Source: Candidatus Omnitrophota bacterium
GTDB lineage: Bacteria > Omnitrophota > Gorgyraeia > Duberdicusellales > 4484-171
Reading direction: 5' to 3'
Assembly: GCA_023227945.1 (NCBI GenBank)
Contig: JALOCC010000031.1
Span: forward strand, 1 to 22,751
Length of the DNA stretch: 22,751 nt
Shown here: piece by piece, positions 8,214 through 14,775 of the stretch
Layout of the letters: each line of letters opens with the position of its first letter
Numbering within the stretch: the stretch's first letter is position 1
Position numbers and translations under genes: made by a program
The notes under the pieces: generated by a model
Database searches by the model: none
Seen by the model: the letters and a program-made list of their open reading frames with translations, nothing else
Told to the model about the DNA's origin: nothing

Positions 8214-8242
8214 ATTATAGCTTAAAGCGCAATGATTATCAA
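8214..8242 (-). promoter_or_regulatory. Sigma70-type promoter for rbfA-nrnA-truB-ribF
   Basis: On the minus strand, -35 TTGATA (8242-8237) and a perfect -10 TATAAT (8219-8214) are 17 bp apart. The -35 overlaps the TGA stop of the upstream nucleotidyltransferase gene. The predicted start near 8207 gives a leader of about 62 nt that includes the heptamer array. Confidence 0.75.
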
Positions 8243-9516
8243 TGTTTACTTTGGCAATTTTCAAATATGATATGCGCCTCACGAATTTCTTCCTCAAGTG
8301 TTTTAAAACCTTTGTCTATTTTTGTATATAGAAGCTTTTCGAAAATTTTTCCGTAAAGCGTGGTTGGCTTAAATCCAAGTTTTCTTAAATCTTCCCCTTT
8401 TAGCCTCAAGCGTACGTTGATTAGTTTATCCAGAAAAATTTCTATATGCCTTTTTATCGCCTTTTTCTGGCAATACGCATAAAAAAATATTATATTTTCA
8501 AAACTTAAAGGATTAAGCGTTTTGTAAATTACGTGCGACAAAACCTTCCTATTTAATTGTTTGATTTTATCCATATTATCATACAATGAAAGGATTCTAA
8601 TCTTTTCTCCCTTCCTAAAACCAAAAGTATCTAAAAACTTGGATGCATCCTGGCTCTTCAATCTATATAGAATACCCATAAGATAGATGAGCCAATCTTC
8701 AAGCTGCCGATGCCTTTTAAACCTGGCTTTATAAAACTCTATTGCCGGCTCTATTTTTACAAGAATATGAAAATCCTTTTTATTCAATCTAATATTTCTA
8801 TCTATGAGAGGCAATATTCTTAATTCATACAGCCTTTTGATATACCTGCGCGGCAAAGGCTCTTCCAACATAAGGACCAATTCTTCCCTCAGCCTGTGGG
8901 GGTTAACTAAATTAAAAGCATTTTTGCTTATGGCTTCTTTAGCAAGTTTGAGAGTGTGCCTCTCTAATTTGAATGAAAATCTTTGTTCAAATCTTATTGC
9001 CCGAAGTATCCTGGTAGGGTCATCCATAAAACTATCACCGTGGAGAACGCGTATAAGGCCTTTTTTTAAATCATTTTCTCCCGAATAAAAATCAATCAAT
9101 TTTCCGTAATCAGATTTATTCAAGCTTATTGCCATTGCGTTTATAGTAAAATCTCTGCGCAATAAATCCTCTTTTAGCGAAGCGGGTTTAACCTTAGGTA
9201 GCGCTCCGCTAAAGGAATAGGTTTCGCTGCGAGCAGTTACAAAATCTATGTGATGATTATCAAAGAAAACAGTTGCTGTGCCAAAAGTATGATGCTTCTT
9301 GAATTGTTTTTTATGTATCTCGGCAAACTTATGCGCAAATTCTATCGCATCAGCTTCAATAACTATATCCAAATCAAATATTTTCTCACCAAGCATAAGG
9401 TCTCTTACAACTCCCCCGACAAGATAAACCCTAACGCTCAACCTGTCGGCAAGCCCGGAAAGGCTCTCGAGTATAGGCTTAAAATATGGGTTTATGTTTT
9501 TCAGTTTACTTACCAT
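8239..9516 (-). CDS. Class II tRNA nucleotidyltransferase / poly(A) polymerase family protein
   Basis: Template-independent nucleotidyltransferase that acts on RNA 3' ends. The catalytic head has YLVGGVVRDLMLG (31-43) and DLD (48-50, metal-binding aspartates), followed by LLRRDFTINAMA (118-129) and DDPTRILRAIRF (165-176), the usual nucleotide-recognition and neck motifs. The remainder (about 180-425) is the helical body. In bacteria this family covers CCA-adding enzymes, separate CC- and A-adding enzymes, and PcnB poly(A) polymerase. Sequence inspection does not separate these, so I give no symbol; a tRNA CCA (or A-) adding role is most likely. It starts 1 nt after the recombinase stop, so the two are co-translated. 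Confidence 0.88.
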   Translation of the reverse strand: MVSKLKNINPYFKPILESLSGLADRLSVRVYLVGGVVRDLMLGEKIFDLDIVIEADAIEFAHKFAEIHKKQFKKHHTFGTATVFFDNHHIDFVTARSETYSFSGALPKVKPASLKEDLLRRDFTINAMAISLNKSDYGKLIDFYSGENDLKKGLIRVLHGDSFMDDPTRILRAIRFEQRFSFKLERHTLKLAKEAISKNAFNLVNPHRLREELVLMLEEPLPRRYIKRLYELRILPLIDRNIRLNKKDFHILVKIEPAIEFYKARFKRHRQLEDWLIYLMGILYRLKSQDASKFLDTFGFRKGEKIRILSLYDNMDKIKQLNRKVLSHVIYKTLNPLSFENIIFFYAYCQKKAIKRHIEIFLDKLINVRLRLKGEDLRKLGFKPTTLYGKIFEKLLYTKIDKGFKTLEEEIREAHIIFENCQSKH

Positions 9517-9517
9517 T

Positions 9518-10405
9518 TTAATGTGCTCTTGGATGAAACTTTGTGTGTATTTCCTTTAGCCTCGTCTGGTTTATATGCGTATATATTTGCGTCGTGGTAA
9601 TGCTTGAGTGCCCCAGCATCTCCTGCACACTCCTTAAATCCGCCCCTCTTTCCAAGAGATGCGTTGCAAAAGAATGCCTAAGCGTATGCGGGCTTGTATG
9701 TTTTCGTATACCGGCAAGAAAAACATTCTTTCTGATTGCCTTCCATATGCTTTGACGTGATAGCCTCCTCGATCCTTGAGCAAGAAAAATATATTGCGAC
9801 GGTTTTTTGCCTGCGAACTTAGGCCTTGCTTCATCGACATATTTTTGCACAAAATCTTTGGCAATTTTTCCCAGAGGCACAATTCTTTCCTTCGAGCCTT
9901 TTCCTTTACATTTTATAAACCCGAGCTCCGAATTTATATCCGACATTTTCAAAAATGATACTTCGGAAACACGCAGCCCCGTTGCATACATAAGCTCTAA
10001 AATTGCCCTGTCTCTTATGCCTTGATGATTTCTTAAATTCGGCGCCTTCAATATTCTACTCACTTCCTCAAAATTTAAGAATGAAGGTATTTTTTTATCT
10101 AAACGCGGGGTTTCGATAAACTCAGCCGGATTAGTAGGCGTAATTTTCTCTCTAACTAAAAATTTATGAAAACTTTTGACTGTTGAAAGCACCCTGGAAA
10201 TGCTGGTTACGGATATACTGCTTCGCATCACAAACAAAAACTCGGATATATCTTTGGTAATAACCCTTGAAGGCTCTTTTATCCCTTTTTTATCCAAGTA
10301 CTCAAAATATTTTTTTAAATCCTGGTTATAAGAAAGAATGGAATTATGTGAAAGGCCCTTTTCCACTTTAAGGTAATCAATAAATGCCTCTTGATAAACT
10401 TGCAT
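9518..10405 (-). CDS. xerD: XerC/XerD-type tyrosine recombinase
   Basis: Site-specific recombinase of 295 residues with an N-terminal SAM-like core-binding domain (about 1-90) and a C-terminal catalytic domain. The catalytic set is complete: Arg145 (ATGLRVSE), Lys169 (KGKGSKER), His240 and Arg243 (SPHTLRHSFATHLL), His266 (LGHSS) and the nucleophile Tyr275 (QIYTH). The C-terminal FHPRAH resembles XerD. Its length, and the absence of attachment sites or other mobile genes, point to the chromosome-dimer resolvase rather than a mobile-element integrase. No dif-like site was recognised here. It sits 3 nt after the hydrolase gene. XerC versus XerD is uncertain. Confidence 0.88.
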   Translation of the reverse strand: MQVYQEAFIDYLKVEKGLSHNSILSYNQDLKKYFEYLDKKGIKEPSRVITKDISEFLFVMRSSISVTSISRVLSTVKSFHKFLVREKITPTNPAEFIETPRLDKKIPSFLNFEEVSRILKAPNLRNHQGIRDRAILELMYATGLRVSEVSFLKMSDINSELGFIKCKGKGSKERIVPLGKIAKDFVQKYVDEARPKFAGKKPSQYIFLAQGSRRLSRQSIWKAIRKNVFLAGIRKHTSPHTLRHSFATHLLERGADLRSVQEMLGHSSITTTQIYTHINQTRLKEIHTKFHPRAH

Positions 10406-10408
10406 TGC

Positions 10409-11029
10409 TTATTTCAAAAAAGGGTTGGAAACAACCTCTTCCCCAATTGTACTGGATTCTCCATGCCCGGGATAAATTATTGTATCTTTGGGTAAAACAA
10501 GTATTTTTTCTTTTAAAGCTTTAATTAATGACGTATAAGAACCAAGCGGCACATCGGTTCTTCCTATAGTACCGAAAAACAGCGAGTCTCCGCTAAATAA
10601 CCAGTTTCCTATCTTCATACAGACGCCCCCGGGAGTATGCCCTGGAGTATGGATAACTTCTATTTTTGAATCACCGAAAATAAGAGGCTTATTCTCTTCT
10701 AAAAGAAGAATTGGTTCTTTTTCTGTCTTTATTGATAAGTTAAAAATGATTGAGCCGTTTAAATCGGGATTTTTGAGCAATTGGACATCTTCCTTATGCA
10801 CATAAAAAGGAAAAGGCATCTCGGAAAGCGCACTAATATGGTCAAAATGGCCGTGGGTAAGGGCAATAAATTCGATATTGAGTTTTTCTTTATTTATAAA
10901 GCCAAGTACTTCCCCTGAAGGTGACGGAGCATCTATGATAAAGCCGCGTTTTTGTTCACTATCATAAACAATATAACAATTAGTATAAAGCTCGCCTAAT
11001 GTAAAGATTTTTAAAGAAAGGTTAACCAT
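10409..11029 (-). CDS. Metallo-beta-lactamase-fold hydrolase (glyoxalase II-like)
   Basis: Zinc-dependent hydrolase of 206 residues. Metal ligands can be read directly: THGHFDH (58-64), His131 in HTPGHTPGG, Asp148 in SGDSLF and His189 in PGHGESS. The GTIGRTD segment (153-159) is typical of the YcbL/GloB-like branch, which includes hydroxyacylglutathione hydrolases and related thioesterases. It is shorter than classical glyoxalase II and lacks most of the C-terminal helical domain, so the substrate is unknown. A heptamer array ends 6 nt upstream of the ATG, and no Shine-Dalgarno is visible. It is probably co-transcribed with the recombinase gene 3 nt downstream. Confidence 0.88.
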   Translation of the reverse strand: MVNLSLKIFTLGELYTNCYIVYDSEQKRGFIIDAPSPSGEVLGFINKEKLNIEFIALTHGHFDHISALSEMPFPFYVHKEDVQLLKNPDLNGSIIFNLSIKTEKEPILLLEENKPLIFGDSKIEVIHTPGHTPGGVCMKIGNWLFSGDSLFFGTIGRTDVPLGSYTSLIKALKEKILVLPKDTIIYPGHGESSTIGEEVVSNPFLK

Positions 11030-11035
11030 AAGGTA

Positions 11036-11142
11036 TAAAAACTCTAAACCCGAAACCCTAAACTCTAAACAAACTCGAAACTATAAATCACAAACTCTAA
11101 ACGTTTCGAGTTTGTAGTTTCGTGTTTGTGATTTGTTTAGAA
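11036..11142. repeat. Inverted heptamer arrays upstream of the hydrolase gene
   Basis: On the minus strand, 7-bp GTTTNNN units run from 11102 to 11036 (GTTTAGA, GTTTGTG, ATTTATA, GTTTCGA, a 4-bp GTTT, GTTTAGA, GTTTAGG, GTTTCGG, GTTTAGA, GTTTTTA). From 11103 the same kind of units run on the plus strand (GTTTCGA, GTTTGTA, GTTTCGT, GTTTGTG, then a degenerate end to 11142). The two arrays meet head to head at AAACGTTT (11099-11106). The minus array stops 6 nt before the hydrolase ATG. Confidence 0.88.
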
Positions 11143-11145
11143 TTT

Positions 11146-11187
11146 TCCGCCAGAGGCGGATCCGCCTTATTTTTTCAAGGTGGCGGA
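11146..11187. repeat. GC-rich TCCGCC/GGCGGA palindrome cluster
   Basis: TCCGCC-AGA-GGCGGA (11146-11160) forms a 6-bp stem with a 3-nt loop, followed at once by another TCCGCC (11161-11166), which can pair with GGCGGA at 11182-11187 around a T-rich loop. It is clearly more GC-rich than its surroundings and is flanked on both sides by heptamer units. It may act as an mRNA hairpin after the lipoprotein gene, but no T-run follows it on the minus strand, so I do not call it a terminator. Confidence 0.75.
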
Positions 11188-11190
11188 CGA

Positions 11191-11211
11191 GTTTAGTGTT
11201 TAGAGTTTAAA
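11191..11211 (+). repeat. Short heptamer array abutting the lipoprotein stop codon
   Basis: Three plus-strand units, GTTTAGT, GTTTAGA and GTTTAAA, end exactly at the base before the stop codon of the lipoprotein gene (11212-11214). They belong to the same GTTTNNN type as the arrays at 11036-11142, so the 182-nt gap is almost entirely repeat. Confidence 0.8.
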
Positions 11212-11709
11212 TTAGTCCATCCACTTCTGTGCTTCGCTATATTTAAATTCAGCCTCGAATTCACGGCGGAAATGCTCTATTTTCTGCAGGATAAGAGCGC
11301 GCCGGGGCGAGCTCATATTGGGGCTTTTCTCCATGCTATCTCTTATTTTAACCAGGTCAATGTATAAAGGATAAATCTTTTCCTTACCTTCCTGGTTGAA
11401 AAACGAAATTATCTGCTCAAGATTCATCACAGCGCCATTTATAGCACGTTTCTCTCTTTTAGTGTTATAGCCGGTATTAAACCTTTCAATTCTCAGGGAT
11501 TCGGTTAAATCATCAATCCAGCCCTTAACAAAGAGGAAATAATCTACATAGGCATCACGACTGGGCTTGGCAGGATAATTTTTAAAATTGATGTAGACCG
11601 GCTCTTCTTTCTGGTATTTCTTTTTCCGGATGAATTTCTTGCGTAAAGAGTAACATCCGCCGGTTGAAAGAATAATTCCCGCAAGTAGCAAAATTAATAT
11701 TTTTCTCAT
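11212..11709 (-). CDS. Predicted lipoprotein of unknown function
   Basis: A 165-residue protein with a signal peptide: basic MRK, a hydrophobic stretch (4-14), then STGGC with Cys19 as the probable lipidated residue. The lipobox is slightly weak because position -3 is Thr rather than Leu. The mature part starts with a very basic segment (RKKFIRKKKYQKEE, 23-36), then becomes a soluble, charged, mostly helical region to the end, with WIDDL and a C-terminal EAQKWMD. I recognise no family. It appears to have its own promoter (11773-11781) and is followed by repeats. A cell-envelope role is all that can be inferred. Confidence 0.72.
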   Translation of the reverse strand: MRKILILLLAGIILSTGGCYSLRKKFIRKKKYQKEEPVYINFKNYPAKPSRDAYVDYFLFVKGWIDDLTESLRIERFNTGYNTKREKRAINGAVMNLEQIISFFNQEGKEKIYPLYIDLVKIRDSMEKSPNMSSPRRALILQKIEHFRREFEAEFKYSEAQKWMD

Positions 11710-11772
11710 TGTTAATCCCGTCTTTTGATGTAAATCCAGCCTTTATGCATAAATAAGAATAACATTATTTTT

Positions 11773-11781
11773 ATTATATCA
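11773..11781 (-). promoter_or_regulatory. Extended -10 promoter for the lipoprotein gene
   Basis: On the minus strand, TGATATAAT (11781-11773) is a perfect extended -10 (TGnTATAAT). No good -35 lies at the normal distance, which is acceptable for extended -10 promoters. Transcription would start near 11766, leaving a leader of about 57 nt. Confidence 0.45.
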
Positions 11782-11807
11782 TTATGGCTTGAAAAATCTA
11801 TATAAAT

Positions 11808-13313
11808 TTAGGGGCTTTTAGGCTTCTTTAGCCAAAGATTATCATAAAGTGCAAGTAAGGCAATAAGCGCCGCCGCAAGATATACATATACAAATTTAAA
11901 AGGTGCTGTTTTTGTAAATTCCTTATATCGGAAGTCTCTGTTTAGAAAAACCTGGGTTATATCATTTTCGAAAATAAGATTTAATTTTTTACCCTTTAGC
12001 TTCAACATATCCTCTTTGAGGATTGGTTTAATTAAAACAATCAGCTTAGCATAATCGGAATATAGGAATTTATTTTCAGGCTGCACCTCTTTGAGTATGG
12101 AGCTGTTCGATGGCCTGTCAGAAAGAGAAGAAAAGATTTGTGCCGCCACAATGATATTCGATGAAATAATATCGTTTGTAGAGCTATTCTGCTGTATGGC
12201 TTTTATAATCGGGGGGTAAAATTTTTCTGAAAATATCGGCCTGAAAGTAATATCTTCGTAGGCTTTTTGAGCAAAGAGGCTATAGAATGTCGAATCAAAA
12301 ACATTAAATTTGATTTTATTTTCCTCCATTTTAACGGTTGCATTGATAAAAAATAAATATAATGAAATCAATACCAGAAAAAGATTGTTCTTTTTGCCAA
12401 AATAGTTAGAAACTGCCAGTAAGCCTAGCGAAGCGAAAAAAGCAAACCCTACAAACCCTTGAGCGCAAAAAAATCGATAAGGGTATTTAATGAAAATTAA
12501 TGCGCTGGCGATAAAATAACCCCAAAAAAGTAATACGGCAAAATTTCTATTGCGCCGGTTTAAATACATCGACACTAACGCGAAGGATATAACACCTAGG
12601 TTAAATGAAATGAAATTTGATTCCATTAGCCTGCTTAAATGAATAGATTTTAGATAGCGGGCCTCATGAAAAATAAAAGGCATAAATATAATAATACTTG
12701 CGAGAATTACCTTTAGGGCTAATTTCCGGTATTCACGGTTAAAAATCGTAACTGTAAGTAAGGACGTAAAAAACATCCAAGGGATGCCTGCGTGTGAATA
12801 AAAACAAAAAGACATAAATATTGCGGCGCTAACCCATTTTTTTTTCTTGAGGAAAAGCCAGGTTAACAATCCAAATATCAGGGCTAAACTTGCCGGGACA
12901 TTGGCTGACACTGAAGAATAAAAAGCGAAAAAACTACTTGTAATTGACAAGGCCAGGAAAGCGATTTTATCACCCGTAAGGCGCCTTGATACAAACCAGA
13001 GGAAGAAAAAGAATAACGGGACAATCAAAACTTCTGTTAGCCGTAAAGCATTTAGGCCGCTAAAGCCGCTTTTGATTAAGAAAGTCAGGATAAGATGGTA
13101 AAAAGGCGGGTAGAGATGCGGCCGGCCAAAAGGAGCAAAATCCCACCATGCCCAGCCAACCCATCCGCCTGATTTGATAAAACCATTGGCTACTGATAAA
13201 TGATAATAGCCGTCAATGAACTGAGGTAAATAATTAAATCTTACTGCGGAGAAAATTACAATAAGCGCAAGAATTCCCAGGCTTATTAAATCAAAAATGC
13301 TTAATTTACGCAT
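11808..13313 (-). CDS. Polytopic membrane protein, probable GT-C-fold glycosyltransferase
   Basis: 501 residues with about ten hydrophobic helices spread over 1-335 and a last one at about 472-492; the part between is a soluble, presumably periplasmic domain (about 340-470). The first extracytoplasmic loop has IDGYYHLSVANGFIKSGG (33-50) and GRPHLYPPFYHL (63-74). An acidic residue followed by YYH just after the first helix is the pattern of GT-C enzymes such as STT3/PglB and ArnT-like transferases, in which the aspartate is catalytic and binds metal. I infer transfer of a sugar from a lipid carrier, but overall similarity to a named family is not evident. The start overlaps the truA stop by 8 bp, so it is coupled to truA. 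Confidence 0.6.
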   Translation of the reverse strand: MRKLSIFDLISLGILALIVIFSAVRFNYLPQFIDGYYHLSVANGFIKSGGWVGWAWWDFAPFGRPHLYPPFYHLILTFLIKSGFSGLNALRLTEVLIVPLFFFFLWFVSRRLTGDKIAFLALSITSSFFAFYSSVSANVPASLALIFGLLTWLFLKKKKWVSAAIFMSFCFYSHAGIPWMFFTSLLTVTIFNREYRKLALKVILASIIIFMPFIFHEARYLKSIHLSRLMESNFISFNLGVISFALVSMYLNRRNRNFAVLLFWGYFIASALIFIKYPYRFFCAQGFVGFAFFASLGLLAVSNYFGKKNNLFLVLISLYLFFINATVKMEENKIKFNVFDSTFYSLFAQKAYEDITFRPIFSEKFYPPIIKAIQQNSSTNDIISSNIIVAAQIFSSLSDRPSNSSILKEVQPENKFLYSDYAKLIVLIKPILKEDMLKLKGKKLNLIFENDITQVFLNRDFRYKEFTKTAPFKFVYVYLAAALIALLALYDNLWLKKPKSP

Positions 13314-14055
13314 ATTTAACCTTAATCAGATAAAGGCCATGGGCTGGCGCAGGCTTATTACTATAGGGTTTATTTTTGCTTAATATTTGAGTTGCTTCTT
13401 TCTGGCTTATATTGCCACAGCCAACTTTTACCAGAAATGCAACTATGTTTCTTGCCATATTTCTCAAAAAGCCGCTTGCCTCAAGGTCGATATCAATAAA
13501 ACCTTTTGATTTTTTTATAGAAATATTTTTAAGATGCCTTATGCAAGTTTCATAAGTATGCGCTTCTTTTGCGAAAATAGAAAAATCTTTTAAACCTTTT
13601 ATTCTTTTTGAAATACGCAACATTTTAGAGACATCCAAAGGTTTTGCGATGTGCCAGGAAAAATTCAACCAGAACACTGTTGGTTCTACTTTATTAAATA
13701 TAATGTATCGATATATTTTTGATTTAGCCTTAAAGCGGGAATGAAAATCATCTGAAGCGATTTTTATTTTTTTCACCCTAACATCATCAGGCAAAAAAGC
13801 ATTCAAAGCGTTTTTAATCTTCTTAAGCGGTATTACTGTATCTACTTTAAAATTTACAACCTGACCCTTGGCGTGAACCCCCCTGTCGGTTCGAGAAGCA
13901 TACGCAATTCTTATCTTTTTCTTAAAAAGTTTACGAATTGCCCTTTCCAAAACCTCCTGAACAGTAATTTCCTTTTCGCCGGCTTTATTCTGAAGCTGGA
14001 AACCATAATAATTGGTGCCGAGATATTCAATTTCTAAAAGAATATTTTTTTGCAT
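13306..14055 (-). CDS. truA: TruA, tRNA pseudouridine(38-40) synthase
   Basis: Forms pseudouridine at positions 38-40 of the tRNA anticodon stem-loop. Motifs: EYLGTNYYGFQLQ (10-22), YASRTDRGVHAKGQV (52-66) with the catalytic Asp57, HSRFKAKSKIYRY and FLRNMARNIV near the C-terminus. Length (249) is normal. A predicted extended -10 promoter lies at 14146-14154, giving a leader of about 83 nt that contains the GGTTGCG repeat (14071-14116). A weak AGGCG is the only Shine-Dalgarno-like sequence. It leads a two-gene unit with the GT-C-like protein. Confidence 0.95.
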   Translation of the reverse strand: MQKNILLEIEYLGTNYYGFQLQNKAGEKEITVQEVLERAIRKLFKKKIRIAYASRTDRGVHAKGQVVNFKVDTVIPLKKIKNALNAFLPDDVRVKKIKIASDDFHSRFKAKSKIYRYIIFNKVEPTVFWLNFSWHIAKPLDVSKMLRISKRIKGLKDFSIFAKEAHTYETCIRHLKNISIKKSKGFIDIDLEASGFLRNMARNIVAFLVKVGCGNISQKEATQILSKNKPYSNKPAPAHGLYLIKVKYA

Positions 14056-14070
14056 ATAAGTAACGCCTAT

Positions 14071-14116
14071 TGGTTGCGGTTGCGCTGCTCGTATCGTTAT
14101 GCGGTTACGTTTTACG
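14071..14116. repeat. GGTTGCG-type dispersed repeat, copy 1
   Basis: A 26-bp core (14071-14096) matches the core at 18413-18438 at 23 of 26 positions, and the similarity continues through CGGTTACGTTNTACG to about 14116. Shared blocks are GGTTGCGGTTGCGC, GCTCGT and CGGTTACGTT. It lies in the predicted truA leader. Confidence 0.85.
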
Positions 14117-14145
14117 ACTTTTCAAATGATAAAAACTCTATATTT

Positions 14146-14154
14146 ATTATAACA
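14146..14154 (-). promoter_or_regulatory. Extended -10 promoter for truA
   Basis: On the minus strand, TGTTATAAT (14154-14146) is a perfect extended -10. No convincing -35 is present. It faces away from the promoter of the plus-strand gene at 14223, so the region works as a divergent promoter pair. Confidence 0.45.
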
Positions 14155-14164
14155 AATATAAGGC

Positions 14165-14251
14165 TAAAATATAGGCAAAATATAGATTTATGCAATATTT
14201 TTCTTTTGATTCATCCGAACCATGCTATAATTTGAATATAGCAAAATATAG
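14165..14251 (+). promoter_or_regulatory. Repeated AAAATATAG motifs around the divergent promoters
   Basis: AAAATATAG occurs three times on the plus strand: 14166-14174, 14177-14185 (11 bp apart) and 14243-14251. The last lies just after the -10 at 14226-14231, about where transcription should begin. The arrangement could be an operator, but in AT-rich DNA chance or promoter-like composition is a real alternative. Confidence 0.3.
14223..14231 (+). promoter_or_regulatory. Extended -10 promoter for the plus-strand gene
   Basis: TGCTATAAT is a perfect extended -10. A TTGATT (14206-14211) lies upstream but only 14 bp away, too close for a normal -35. Transcription would start near 14238, about 41 nt before the start codon. 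Confidence 0.5.
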
Positions 14252-14278
14252 TTGTATGATATTAAAAAGGAGGTAAAA

Positions 14279-14479
14279 ATGATAGTTGCATTAGGCGGTT
14301 TATTCATGTTTTTGATAGGCGTTGTCGGGTTGATCTTTTGGATAATGATGCTTGTCGATTGCTTGCAGAGAAAATTCGAAAACTCCACAGAAAAAATAGT
14401 CTGGGTTGTGGTAATAATTGCCCTAAGCTTGCTTGGTGCTATCCTCTATTGGGCTATGGTGAAAAACAAGAAATCCTAA
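14279..14479 (+). CDS. Small two-helix membrane protein (PLDc_N-like)
   Basis: 66 residues, the only gene on the plus strand. Two hydrophobic helices (about 2-24 and 43-61) flank a short charged loop. The segment IFWIMMLVDCLQRKF (18-32), followed by a second helix after KIVWVVV, resembles the small PLDc_N-type membrane domain that occurs alone or in front of cardiolipin synthases. No catalytic residues are present, so it is not an enzyme by itself, and its role is unknown. I chose the ATG at 14279 because a strong Shine-Dalgarno, AAGGAGGT (14267-14274), sits 4-5 nt upstream; an earlier in-frame ATG at 14252 has none and would add nine charged residues. No terminator is visible after it. Confidence 0.72.
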   Translation: MIVALGGLFMFLIGVVGLIFWIMMLVDCLQRKFENSTEKIVWVVVIIALSLLGAILYWAMVKNKKS

Positions 14480-14523
14480 GTTAGATTAGTTGATTTTTAT
14501 GCTATCTTTCCTATTTAACTTAT

Positions 14524-14611
14524 AAATTTTTATTTCGCGATAAGATATTCCGCTATCTGGACAGCGTTTAAGGCAGCGCCTTTTAGGAGATTGTCCGCAA
14601 CTACCCAAAGC
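14524..14611 (-). pseudogene. Remnant duplicate of the asd 3' end
   Basis: 88 bp match the end of asd (14770-14857) at an offset of exactly 246 bp, with only three mismatches. In frame it encodes the last 26 residues of Asd (LWVVADNLL to EYLIAK) and the stop at 14530. All three differences are synonymous third-position changes (GAT/GAC, AAC/AAT, CTC/CTT). The codon just upstream (14613-14611) is TAG, and no Asd-like sequence continues beyond it, so this is a dead fragment. The 158 nt between it and asd show nothing I recognise. Confidence 0.9.
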
Positions 14612-14775
14612 TAAAAACAGCTTATTCAAAATGTAACAATTTTTCTTGCTATAGCAGGTTTTTTTGTGACATCCTTGGAAGGGAAAAGATGCGGGGAAGG
14701 TTCATTTGCCGTGAAAACTTCAAACGAATTATAGAAACGCAAATTTATTGTTTGTTAGCCGAAATAAAGAAATTT

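Noticed and set aside
9518..10405. Integrase of a mobile element or integron
   Set aside because: XerC/D-like length and motifs, housekeeping neighbours, and no attachment sites, cassette repeats or phage genes nearby.
11146..11187. Rho-independent terminator for the lipoprotein gene
   Set aside because: The stems are GC-rich, but on the minus strand the hairpin is followed by AAAATTCT, not a T-run.
14206..14231. Classical -35/-10 promoter TTGATT...TATAAT for the plus-strand gene
   Set aside because: The spacer is only 14 bp. The TGC in front of TATAAT makes an extended -10 promoter more likely.
14188..14388. Minus-strand small gene opposite the plus-strand membrane protein
   Set aside because: No ribosome-binding site, and it overlaps both the promoter region and a better supported gene with a strong Shine-Dalgarno.
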